A stretch of DNA of 11,828 bases from Ichthyophonus hoferi (Eukaryota > Opisthokonta > Ichthyosporea > Ichthyophonida > Ichthyophonidae): positions 13,976 to 25,803 of the forward strand of contig NAOQ01000561.1 in the NCBI GenBank assembly GCA_002751075.1, in the 5' to 3' direction. Numbering within the stretch: the first letter of the stretch is position 1; every line of letters begins with the position of its first letter. Of the stretch, positions 1-8,687 are shown piece after piece. The translations under genes were made by a program, and so were the position numbers. Under the pieces are notes generated by a model, which saw nothing but the letters and a program-made list of their open reading frames with translations, was not told the DNA's origin and did no database searches.

Positions 1-285
1 CTACCTTGGGGTAACTTTCAGATATTAGTGAATTAATCCATTGGAACGATATTGGTTAACTAATTAATTCTGAGCCAATCCATTTTAAGTATTTATGATT
101 TAAAAAAATACAATCACAATTAATGATGAGCTTGTAAAAGTAATTAATAATGTGCTAATCATGCCTGATATACTTGTTACTAAAACTTTGATTGATCTAC
201 AAGTGAAAAGGTATAGTATAGTAAAGTTCAAATGGCCTATAGTGTGAGATGCATTAACCGGGATGGTTGTAACATATTGCAGACA
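1..285 (-). repeat. 3' LTR of the copia element (partial)
   Basis: This stretch matches 6085-6365 almost base for base, with about 93% identity by hand. Read on the minus strand it begins with TGTCTG directly after a G-rich purine tract, which fixes its inner boundary at 285. Its outer part, about 236 bp judging from the complete copy, lies to the left of the window, so the target-site duplication cannot be read here. Confidence 0.93.
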
Positions 286-294
286 CTCCCCCAC
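286..294 (-). promoter_or_regulatory. Polypurine tract (plus-strand primer site)
   Basis: On the minus strand the bases just before the 3' LTR read GTGGGGGAG, followed directly by the LTR start TGTCTG. A purine run at this spot is the usual RNase H-resistant primer for plus-strand DNA synthesis in LTR elements. The run is short, and its role is inferred from position. Confidence 0.75.
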
Positions 295-389
295 AAACTC
301 AATGACTTGAGTGTTGAGTTTGTAGAAAAGAAATTGGTGACAGTCCTCATACAAGTACTTATATGTCTTAAGGGGTATCTGGGGCAACA

Positions 390-1112
390 TAGAATTTAAG
401 CTTCTGGAGTCAGAAGTAAAAGGCACTTGGCTTGTCGAAAAGTTCCTGGTCCTTGGCACTTGGTGAGGCAGTCAGCTGCTTGGCCCTTGCTAGGTACTGC
501 TCTCACTTCAACTTCATTATTACTGACAGTTTCTTGAATGTAATGAAATCTTACCACGCTGTGGCATGTGTTTTTGGGTAAACATTTCCAGGTTCTCAAT
601 TAGATGGCTGATGTGTTGTCCTCATATAATACGATGTGTTCTTGATTGAATCCTAGTCCATCTAGAATACCAGTGATGTAAGCTATCCGTTGGCAGCATG
701 CTGACATTGCAACATATTCTTATTCACAACTTGATAATGCTGTTATTGATTGCATCTTACTGGACCAATCTAATAGACCACCTACAATAAATATTGTGTA
801 TCCTGAAGTAGACCTTCCATCTCCATAATGCTTGTTGATGAGAATAGCATCAGAGTAGGCAGTCATTTGAAGGGGTCCTGGATGATATGCAATTGTATCC
901 TTACTGTAAGTGTTAAAGTATTTTAGAAGATGGATTAGCATCTTGTATTGGCATATATTAGGTTTAGCCATGTATCTTGATAGCATGGATACTGTGAATG
1001 AGATGTTGGCTCTCAAGCTCTTGACAATCCAGTTGAGGTATCCAATTAAATATGAGTATGCAATGCTGTTGCAAGGAACTTGATCTAGATCTTCTGAGAG
1101 AGCCAATTGCAT
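390..1112 (-). pseudogene. Copia pol fossil: end of RT and RNase H domain
   Basis: Translated pieces match the C-terminal part of copia Pol. The segment around 720-1112 has the post-palm stretch typical of the family (a YxxLIGYLNW-like motif, then SRYM and HLLKYF). It then shows the RNase H start (AYSDA), the GRSTSGYTIFI strand, the DWSSK turn and the ALSSCE motif, whose glutamate is catalytic in the family. The segment around 400-600 carries the last RNase H elements, including HYIQETV and the ADCLTK-like end motif. In a living element RNase H removes the RNA template during reverse transcription in the particle. It is part of the broken element and encodes nothing functional. Confidence 0.88.
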
Positions 1113-1159
1113 GTGCTCCCCCAGTATAGGAGAATGTGTGTGATGACTGTTGTGTTGAC

Positions 1160-2100
1160 CTTAACTTCATACTAGCTCCTTAATGTAGCCTGACTGACTG
1201 AGTGTAATACATCCAGTTTCTGTTTTCTTTATGCTGAAACCAAGTAGTGATGATGGGAACCCTGAAGATTTAGTGGGGAAATGATCAGATATATTTTTGA
1301 TGAAATCGTCATGATCTTCCATATTCTCAGGACATATTAGAATATCATCAACATAGATTGCTAGTGCCATAAACCCCTTTTTAGGATTATGGCACTTGTA
1401 AACACAAGGGTTGGATTCCATTGGAAAGAAAAACAATGACTGTAGGAAGCTGTCCAGTGTCAGGTTCCAGAGTAGACCAGATACATGTAGCCCATAGAGA
1501 CCTCTTGTTAATCAATATATTTAGTTTGGCTTTTCAGGGTCTATATGCATTGGAGGCTGCTCTATATACACAGGTGTCTCCAGATAGCTGTGTAAATAAG
1601 CAGACTTGATGTCAAGTTGAGATAAGTCATACCCCTTGGCTCCTGTGATTGCAAGAAGTAATCTTATTGATACAAAGGAATATACAGAAGATGAGACATC
1701 ATGATAGTCTACATCTTTAGTTTCCTGTGATCCTTGAGCCACTAACCTTGCTTTATAAGTGATCACTTTTCCTTTTTCATTACATTTGCAGTGGAAGACC
1801 CATAACAATCTCAGGATAGTGGCTCCAGCTGGTGGTCATGGTACTAGCATCCAGGTGCTGTACTCATTTATGCTGGCCAATTCCACTCCCATAGCTTTTA
1901 ACCATTGAAGTTTGCCATGTGCCCTAAGAGCCTGTTTAAGGTTCTTGGGGTCAATGATCTCAGGGATGTCCTGATAAGGTGTTTTAGCCTGAGGGCAAGA
2001 GGTTGCCATAAGTGTTGATTGTTGACTGACCTTTTGGGGGGCCACGGGGTATTTGGTTCCTGATCTTGTAGTTAGTGGTGCATAATAATGCCAATATCTC
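1160..2100 (-). pseudogene. Copia pol fossil: reverse transcriptase
   Basis: This is the RVT_2-type reverse transcriptase of Ty1/copia elements. From its N-terminal side it shows the WLKAM and ELASI helix region near 1850-1930 and the fingers motif YKARLVAQG near 1740. The LDIKSAYLH block, with the first catalytic aspartate, lies near 1600, followed by the VYIEQPP segment. The AIYVDDILI block with the catalytic YVDD pair lies near 1340-1370. The IKKTETGCITLSQSGYIKE stretch near 1170-1230 is also typical of copia RT. The enzyme would copy the element RNA into cDNA inside cytoplasmic particles. The similarity is plain, but this part is decayed along with the rest of the element. Confidence 0.92.
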
Positions 2101-2399
2101 ACATTGCTGATTGGTCAATGCAAATCCAATTGACTTGTTTCCTCTGGATGTAGATTGGTATTTGTGGGAAGAATTGAACGCTCCCCCACTGGTATGCCAA
2201 TGTGGTTAGGTGGGAGACTGGCAGGAGAGATAGTTGTTCAGGGTTGTAATGGGGATTCAGAATCATGGACTGGGTAGTCTTGGGGCTCAGAAGGTAAAAA
2301 TCCTGCAAGTCCTGTTGTGACAGATCATCATAGGAGAAGGTAAAGGGGTCCAGAGTAACTTTGTCCGCTGCAGCAAAAGGGAATAGCTCTTCAAAGAAA

Positions 2400-3270
2400 A
2401 TGAGGTTTCAGCAAGTAGAGATCTGTTGTGTAGCCCAGTCCATCACAATCCAGCCTAACTGATGTAGGTCACAGCCAATTAGTACACCAAGTCTCCCTTT
2501 GGCAGAGAGCTTGTTTTTGATGTTGATGTCATCCATGTGGTAGAATATTTTGTACCCAAGTGTCCTAATCCATTCATTGGGAGCTTGTTGATTGGTCCAC
2601 ATTTGATGTGGAGGAATATTTTCAGAAACTGCATTGGTGGGAGTTAAATTGTGAGTGAAAGTGGCCACCTGTAATGCAAATCCCAAGAATGTTAGGGGCA
2701 TGTTGACCTGGAGAAGTGCTGTCCTGGCCATCCCAATGAGTTAGCAACCCATCTTTTTGCTGAGACCATTGCTTTGGGCAGCATAAGGGAGGGTGGTTAT
2801 ATGAATAATTCCTTCATAATACAGATACTGTTGGAATTGGTTGGAAAGATACTCTCTACCTTGATTGGTAAACCGAGTTGCAATCTTCAATGGAGAGTGT
2901 ATTGCTTCAAATGTCAACTTGTAGGTCTTGAAGCATCTTGGTACCTCTGATTTTGTCTTCATGAGGCATATGGTGACAAAATGTGTGAAATCATCAGTAA
3001 AAGTCACAATCCAATGCATGTTGTTATGGTCCTTTGATAGGGGACCAATGACGTCACTGTAAATTCATTAGCCTGGGTGAGTAGATCTCTCTGTTCTTGA
3101 TGGGAAAGGAGCATGGATGATTTTGGATGCAGCACAGGGATTGCACATGAAGCCTTTTGAATTGGGGATAGGTTTGTCATAGCATTTGAGGGCTCTGAAT
3201 AAGCAGATCTAACCTGGGTGCATAAATTGATTATGCCACACTGTATGTGTGATGGCCATGAAAGCAATAT
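2400..3270 (-). pseudogene. Copia pol fossil: GAG-pre-integrase and integrase
   Basis: The region before the RT holds the integrase. A WHNQFMHPG stretch near 3210-3240 resembles the GAG-pre-integrase/HHCC zinc-binding segment, with a Cys-rich piece after it. The catalytic core near 2750-3010 contains VTFTDDFTHFV with the first aspartate. It continues through the TNQGREYLSNQFQQYL block and ends in a LPYAAQSNG motif, all hallmarks of the copia integrase core. The part near 2410-2730 matches the C-terminal region that follows in copia integrases (TPTNA, PHQMW, GVLIGCD, GWIVMDW). It would insert cDNA into the host genome. It is part of the broken element. Confidence 0.9.
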
Positions 3271-3299
3271 TTGGTGTCTGAGATTGATTTTCAGTGCTG

Positions 3300-3800
3300 A
3301 GCTACATTCCAAGGCAGGTGACTCCAGTGATGTCACAATTGAATGAACCATAAATTGTTGATCCAGGAGGTGCATTGAGTAGATTGGCCTGTAGAACAAA
3401 GAGGTTGTGACCAATATTTGTAGTTGTTAAAATGTTTTGATTAGGCAGCTGTAGTACTGCATGTTGGTTGCCATACATTGTTGTGGTGAGTGATGGGTCG
3501 TCTAGGGCCATCAAAGAGAATAGTCCTACTGGTGTCATTTCTGTATAAAGGACCTCATTGAGCATTATATCTGGCCCACCATGTGATCTGAGAGTGATTT
3601 TCCCTTTTAGTAGAGCTTGTGTGGAGGTACCATTAGCCACTGTAATGGGTACATCCATCACTTCAGTAGAAAAGAATGGTGACAATTTTGGGCAGATGTG
3701 CATAGAAGCCCCTAAATCAAGTACTAAGTTTGTTGCTGTCAGTGCCTTTGGTTTTATGGTCATCATTGAACTGTGCATGTGGGTGATGTTGTGAGTGGCC
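3300..3800 (-). pseudogene. Copia pol fossil: aspartic protease
   Basis: A piece of about 166 residues contains LVLDLGASMHICP about 25 residues from its start. This corresponds to the LDSGAT/S-HI(C/V) active-site block of retrotransposon pepsin-like proteases. A following FF..EV..VPITVANGTST segment matches the strand pattern seen in copia proteases, and GxITL and EVLYTE come next. The position between gag and integrase fits. It would cut the Gag-Pol polyprotein during particle maturation. It is part of the broken element. Confidence 0.85.
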
Positions 3801-3849
3801 ACTTTATCTGTCTTACTGGCTAAATCTAACTTAGCAATCCCTTTGGTGA

Positions 3850-4760
3850 TAGAAAGTGCTCATTCCTTTCCCATTTCCATGTAGGTTTTCCAATAATTTC
3901 TACCCTTTGGATTAAGGGTACAATCTAAGGTGTTGTGCTTGACTGGGATCCTGGAGTGATATGTGCAAGAGTAGAATGATTGTAATTTTGGATTGTTCTT
4001 GGCTCTACCATTGATGAACTTTGGGGGTAAGCTGTTGTTGCTCTTCTTATTGATGATATCCATTGCATCAGATGGGGTGTCAGGCATGGTTTTTCCCTGT
4101 ATACCTAGCATCCATTCCCACTCTTTAACTTGGGTGACTAAGGTGGTCCACTCTGGATAAGGTCCTTGATGAGATCTGATGTTGGTGACTGCACCATAAT
4201 AGTTACTGTTGGTGCAAAGCAGTTTCATCACATTTGCAGTGATGGCATGAGGGGTCATTGCATAGATAGAGTCTTGCAGTTGAGTACATAGGATCCTATA
4301 TCTGATAATCACTGAAGAGCCCAATTCATGACTGGACCATCAGAAGTTGAGCAAATTGTCATGATTTTTGTCCACTGAGGTAGCAGTGGTATCACTATAA
4401 CTGCGATTGAGGAGGACAATTTTGTCCTATGCAAATTTGGAATGATTCTAGTCTACAATGCCTGTGTATTCACATGCAGCTTGGTCAACAGAAATGTCGA
4501 GGTAATAATGAGCAAGATGCTCATCATGTGGGATGTAGTGGCTTCCATATGTGGCATTCAATCTCTTGGTGGGTGTGGGTTCTATGGTGTAGCATGTTGA
4601 ACATCAGTCAAGTTGTGTATGCAGGATTAGATTGCAAGTGTGTATTGTGATAGGATAACTGTCTCTGGTGCTGTGTTTGAATATTTGAAGATTGGAGAGG
4701 CTGATTGGTTTAAGAAGAGACTCATTATGGTTGGGTCTAATCAGAGGCAATAGTCTGAAT
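3850..4760 (-). pseudogene. Copia gag fossil: capsid core and zinc-knuckle-like end
   Basis: This is the C-terminal half of gag. The readable piece at about 3860-4320 has an RILCTQLQDSIYAM helix, a KLLCTNSNYYGAV stretch and a W..LVTQVKEWE segment, spaced like the retrotransposon capsid helices of copia Gag. Near its end, FYSCTYH...HNTLDC has the spacing of a retroviral-type CCHC zinc knuckle (the H-x4-C half is clear). In a working element this part would form the particle shell and package RNA. Assignment rests on position and pattern, since Gag is the least conserved part of these elements. Confidence 0.7.
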
Positions 4761-4859
4761 AATTATGGAGCTGATAGTGGAAAATTAGTGCCACTAGGTG
4801 GTTTAGGTAGGAATTGCCTGGAAAAACATCCTGGCTCACCTAGTTGAGGAAGGTGAGGT

Positions 4860-5795
4860 TGAGCAAATGATAACTGTGGGGATGATGACATGTTAATCTT
4901 AGTGGATGACTCTTGCTGTGCTCCCCATTCTGTATTGTTGATGGTTGCTTGGTGAATTGTCTGCTCAGTAGTAAGAGTTGTCACTCTTTGTTCTGCTGTG
5001 ACCCTTGTTTCACATTCTTGGGCAAGGAGTTGTTGGGCAGCAGCTAATTTGCTGTTGACCTGTGCAATTTTGGCATGCATTTGTTGCTGCATACACTCAA
5101 AGTTAAGGGTGGCCTTTTCTTGTAGTTCAACATACCAGGTCTCAAGTTGCTGCTGATTTTTGAGAGCAGTCTGTTGAGCATTATGCTCCAGTTGTTGAAT
5201 TGTTTGCTGTTGTGTGTTGCATTCCACATTGAGAATGGATGCTTGGTGGGTGGCAAGAGTTGCTGCTTTTTGTGCTGCAGCTCTTTCTTTACATTCTTGG
5301 GCAAGTTGTTGCTCAGTGGTGACAGTTGCCTGCTGTTGAGATTCCTGCTCAAGAGCAAGAGTGTGTGCTTGTTCAGTTGCAAGCTTAGTAACCAAAAAGC
5401 TGTGGTTTCTTGTACTGCAGTCTTCTCAGCACATAATTGTTGAACTTGGAGTTGTGAGGCCTCCATCTGGGCATTGAATTTCTCAGATTGGAGGCACATT
5501 TGTTCATGTAGGGCAGTGAAATCCTGTTCTCTTTTAATTCTCAACTCCTCTTGTTGGGAGGTCTAAAGATTAAATAATTGTCAATCCAAAACAACTTGAT
5601 TGACTTGACTAGTCAATGTCTCAAGGTATTGTTGTAGCCACTTGCTGAAGACAGTGATACTTTCAAATGGAGTTGCTTGATGTTCTGGAGGAGAGTCAGT
5701 AGGTAGTTCCACCTCACAGCTACAGCAAACTCAGGAGAGCTGGATGTAGTATCCAACATCATGGATTCACTGATTGATGGCAGAGATGAAGACAT
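4860..5795 (-). pseudogene. Copia gag fossil: N-terminal glutamine-rich coiled coil
   Basis: Gag appears to begin at the ATG at 5795 (MSSSLPSISES), about 35 bases inside the primer binding site. Its N-terminal part is dominated by a long stretch (about 4890-5540) rich in Gln, Ala, Thr and Glu with heptad-like spacing of Leu/Val/Ile, strongly suggesting a coiled coil. Two sections of this stretch resemble each other: both contain LAQEC(K/E)xR, then an Ala/Thr-rich run and TxxQA. The matching DNA at about 4926-5045 and 5220-5330 shows an internal duplication. The role is probably Gag-Gag assembly. I do not recognise a named domain here. Confidence 0.65.
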
Positions 5796-5828
5796 TTTAA
5801 AATAGCAGTGTATAGCAGTGGAAGTGTT

Positions 5829-5844
5829 GGTGGGCCCATAACCC
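5829..5844 (-). promoter_or_regulatory. Primer binding site matching the initiator tRNA-Met anticodon arm
   Basis: Directly after the 5' LTR the minus strand reads GGGTTATGGGCCCACC. From memory, the plus-strand version TGGGCCCATAACCC equals the anticodon stem-loop of eukaryotic initiator tRNA-Met (CAT is the anticodon). Drosophila copia has GGTTATGGGCCCAG at the same place and is primed by an internally cleaved tRNA (half-tRNA). Ty5 does the same. No complement to a tRNA 3' end was seen at the LTR border, so the same mechanism is inferred here. Confidence 0.85.
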
Positions 5845-6365
5845 TGTTCAAAATTGCTATAACTTTGTAGAAAATTTAAGTGAAATAAAGGCAAAGAAGG
5901 AACAGACGAGTATGCTGTTTCCTAAAAATATATATATATCAAGGTGGTATTATGATACAATGTTAAAAAAGCCTTGAAATAATATATATGAAATTGAGTA
6001 AATTGTGATATGAAAATGCCCCCCTTTATTATCTGTTTTGCTTTGCTTTTGTACTTGTTTGTTTTTACCATCACCAGTGGTTAACTACCTTGGGGTAACT
6101 TTCAGATATTAGTGAATTAATCCATTGGAAGGATATTGGGTAACTAATTAATTCTGAGCCATTCTATTTTAAGTATTTATGATTTAAAAAACTACAATCA
6201 CAATTAACAAGCTTGTAAAAGTGATTAATAATTTTCTAATCATGCCTGATGTACTTGTTACTAAAGCTTTAATTGATCTACAAGTGAAAAGGTATAGTAT
6301 AGTAAAGTTCAAATGGCCCAAGTGTGAGATGTGTTAACCAGGATAGTTGTAACATATTTCAGACA
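5845..6365 (-). repeat. 5' LTR of the copia element (complete, 521 bp)
   Basis: On the minus strand this LTR starts TGTCTG and ends GAACA, giving the standard TG...CA ends with a short imperfect inverted repeat (TGT/ACA). Its inner end is fixed by the adjoining primer binding site and its outer end by the match with the 3' LTR at 285. It holds a short (AT) run near 5926-5938. The 5 bases outside it (6366-6370, aattc) would be one half of a target-site duplication; the partner is off the window. Confidence 0.9.
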
Positions 6366-6645
6366 AATTCATTAAACTCAAAGAAATAAAAGAAATAGCC
6401 ATTAACAGTCTGAATTATGAATTATAGAAATAATAAAGAGCACCATGGGAAATTATATAATTATCTATTGAAATAATAAGAAATAATAGTAATAATGTAA
6501 AAAATCAAGGGAAATTATAGTAAAAAACTATAAAATATCAGTAGATTATAAGTGCAAACTATAAAATAGAAGAAAATTATAATAAGAATGTATACAATAG
6601 CACAAAATAAAAATAAAAATTTATAAAATAGTAGGAAATTATCAC

Positions 6646-6679
6646 AAAAAAAAAAAGAAAAAAAAAAAAAAAAAAAAAA

Positions 6680-6710
<31 letters not shown>
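6646..6710 (+). repeat. Poly-A run followed by (AAT)10 microsatellite
   Basis: Bases 6646-6680 are A except for G at 6657 and 6680. Bases 6681-6710 are ten perfect AAT units. It lies inside the decayed array and may have grown by slippage from its A-rich units. It is likely to be length-polymorphic. Confidence 0.95.
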
Positions 6711-6711
<1 letters not shown>

Positions 6712-7139
6712 CAGTGGTGGGAAATTGCATAAATATCCATTAAAATTGTGCAAAATTAAAAAAATATCCATTAATTAATTAATATAGTGAGAAAAGACAT
6801 AATAAATAAAAACCATTGGAAATTACATAAATATCCATATTCATTCAAATAGTGTGGAATAATAGAAATATCCATTATAATTTTAGGAAATTATACTAAT
6901 AATCTATAAAATAGTCATAAATTATAAAAATATCCAATGTACTAGTGGCAAATTATATAAATCTTCAATAAAATTGTGCAAAATTATAGAAATATCCATT
7001 AACATAGAAACAAATTAGACATTTATTATGCATAATAATGGTAAATTAAAGAAATATTCATTAAAATCATGAGAAATTATATTAATAATAAATAAAATAT
7101 TAGTAAATTATAGAAATAAATATCCACGAAATTAAAAGC

Positions 7140-7480
7140 ATGGGAAGTTACAGAGATAATATATAAAATAGTGGAAAGTTATAAAAATAATATATAAAAT
7201 AGTGGAAAGTTATAGAAATAATATATAAAATAGTGGAAAACTATAGAAATAATATATAAAATAGTAGAAAGCTATAGAAATAATATATAAAATAGTGGAA
7301 AGTTATAGAAATAATATATAAAATAGTGGAAAGTTATAAAAATAATATATAAAATAGTGAAAAGCTATAAAAATAATATATAAAATGGTGGAAAGTTATA
7401 GAAATAATATATAAAATAGTGAAAAGCTATAGAAATAATATATAAAATAGCGGAAAGCTACAGAAATAATATATGCAACA
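7140..7480 (+). repeat. 31-bp tandem repeat, 11 units in perfect register
   Basis: Units start at 7140, 7171, 7202, 7233, 7264, 7295, 7326, 7357, 7388, 7419 and 7450, always 31 bp apart with no indel. The unit reads gtggaaagttatagaaat then aatatataaaata. Inner units differ by about 1-4 bases; the first and last are the most diverged, as usual for arrays that homogenise by unequal exchange or slippage. A partial unit may follow at 7481. Variable sites cluster in the ggaaag(t/c)tata(g/a)a half, while AATATATAAAATA is almost fixed. Confidence 0.95.
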
Positions 7481-7690
7481 GTGGGTAATAATAATAATGA
7501 TACATAAAATTGTGGGCCATTATAAATATAATATTGTAATTTTTGATGTAGTATTTAAATATTCATTAAGATAGTTGGAAATGTCATATATGACTATGTA
7601 AAATTGGGGAAATTATAATAATGGTCTATAATGAGAAAATGTTGAAAAATACCATAACATGGTAAGCAATTGCATATATATGCTTTAAAA

Positions 7691-8260
7691 TAATATTAAA
7701 ACAGAAAGATGTATTAGGAAGGTGATAAATTAAAGGAATATTCTAGATTTTTTTAGAAACTGAAAATTGATTTAGTTAAATTAATTGAAATTGCCAAATG
7801 AAGTCACAACACAAAAACTAAAATACTAATTTATAAAGTATTGGTATATTACAAAAAAAAAAAGTGAAAAAGTAGTTTGAAATTATTGAAATAGATGGGA
7901 ATTTTAAATTGAGTCATTAATTGAAAAAAAAAATTGAAAGATATGTTATAAAATATTTAAAGATGACCAGATAAAAGGAAATCCCATTGCAATAATTCTC
8001 TGCCCCTCCTTGATTAGTGTTACAATGATGTCATCAAACTAATAAAAATGGTATGGAAGCACTGCAAAAGTTTACTAATACTCCAGTAAGATGGCAATCA
8101 ATGAGTCTATATGTTGATGCTAATGTAACTGTGTCATTATATTGCTGGTACAGTAATACTTTCTTATTCAGTTTTGATTCTTTCTAGATGTATATAGATA
8201 TTTGTTGGTGGTTTTATGCTTGTATGATAGTGATATGGGTGTTATGAGTGTACTCTATGA
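7691..8260. other. AT-rich intergenic stretch, no gene seen
   Basis: It contains A-runs near 7851-7862 and 7924-7932 and no CpG. No reading frame has recognisable protein similarity. A frame of roughly 45 codons around 8050-8185 was noted but is not like any family I know. Confidence 0.6.
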
Positions 8261-8687
8261 CCTTTTGTTGAATTAGCCAGGTTATCTTCATGCCCTATCA
8301 TATGTAAGAAAGGAAATAATTTTGAAGACAATGATATATTGCAAACAGGTGCTGTCACCTTACATAAAAAGGAATCACAAAAACATGAGCATGTATACTT
8401 GTTCCCCTTATTTTTCTTAGTGAAATGCTGGATGGATACATGGATCTGTGTACACAATAAAATGTCTCCATAGATCCTATCCTAGTCATATTCATATGTC
8501 CATAAAACAAAATCCACAAGGTAATGTACCCAATACTATCATGAAATTTTGGCTTAGTGAAGGTAGAAAATATATATTTATTGCAATTACATTGGAAAAA
8601 TGTACCAGTTATGAAAGTCCAACTAATAAAATAGAGTATAATGATAATGGAAAAATAATAGTATCTACAAATGTGAGTAAGCTATAA
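8261..8687 (+). pseudogene. Possible relic of a RhoGEF-type PH domain
   Basis: Two neighbouring plus-strand frames together recall the PH domain that follows the DH domain in Dbl/Trio-type Rho guanine nucleotide exchange factors. The first (8261-8470, 70 codons) has ILQTGAVTLHKK then KHEHVYLFPLFFLVKC, compared with the family pattern LLQ..F.V......R.RHLFLFE..LVFCK. It ends with ICVHNKM where the family has a Y.YKN(K)L strand. The second (8448-8687) has KFWLSEGRKYIFIAITLEK, compared with KF.(I/L)W...... (V/I)L.A...E.K. The two pieces are in different frames with a stop between them, so this is either a decayed gene fragment or exons split by a very short intron. No flanking DH domain was found. 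The similarity is from memory and weak; chance in AT-rich DNA is possible. Confidence 0.25.

Larger units (their letters stand above)
1..6365 (-). mobile_element. Fossil Ty1/copia LTR retrotransposon, 3' LTR cut by window edge
   Basis: Two copies of one sequence bound this element, at 1-285 and 5845-6365 (shared part 6085-6365). Between them, on the minus strand, lie gag, aspartic protease, integrase, reverse transcriptase and RNase H in that order, which is the Pseudoviridae (Ty1/copia) order. A primer binding site sits next to the right LTR and a purine-rich tract next to the left one, so both ends of the internal region are defined. If the left LTR is as long as the right one, the whole element is about 6.6 kb. 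By hand count the LTRs differ at about 20 of 281 shared positions plus small indels, roughly 7%, so the insertion is of moderate age. The coding body is broken in many places (about ten or more) and must be inactive. The internal region is strongly CpG-depleted. Confidence 0.95.
6366..7690. repeat. Decayed AT-rich minisatellite array
   Basis: The whole stretch is built from variants of one phrase, roughly (g/t)gGgAAATTATAgAAATA followed by aTATcCATTAAAATAgT or ATATATAAAATA. Examples lie near 6449, 6511, 6719, 6805, 6888, 6945, 6984, 7069 and 7607. Spacing is about 30-35 bp with many gaps outside the regular core. It looks like an old tandem array blurred by substitutions and indels. No coding potential was seen; long reading frames here are low-complexity artefacts. 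Confidence 0.7.

Noticed and set aside
1421-5443. Plus-strand frames of 60-100 codons at 1421-1609, 3558-3794, 4429-4650 and 5147-5443
   Set aside because: They lie opposite recognisable retroelement coding regions and have no motifs of their own; the Cys/Leu/Ser-rich composition at 5147-5443 is the mirror of the glutamine-rich Gag stretch.
6646-6710. Poly-A plus (AAT)n as the 3' tail of a SINE or LINE
   Set aside because: No element body, Pol III boxes or target-site duplication was seen; the flanks on both sides belong to the same decayed array.
6515-6771. Minus-strand frames rich in Phe, Leu and Tyr that look like membrane segments
   Set aside because: They are translations of the poly-A and (AAT)10 runs, so the hydrophobic look is a low-complexity artefact.
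7140-7480. CRISPR-like array
   Set aside because: The units adjoin directly with no unique spacers and the setting is eukaryotic, so this is a plain minisatellite.
8242-8457. Minus-strand 71-codon Cys-rich frame as a small secreted protein
   Set aside because: No signal peptide at its start, no regular cysteine spacing, and it overlaps the better-supported plus-strand PH-like frame.
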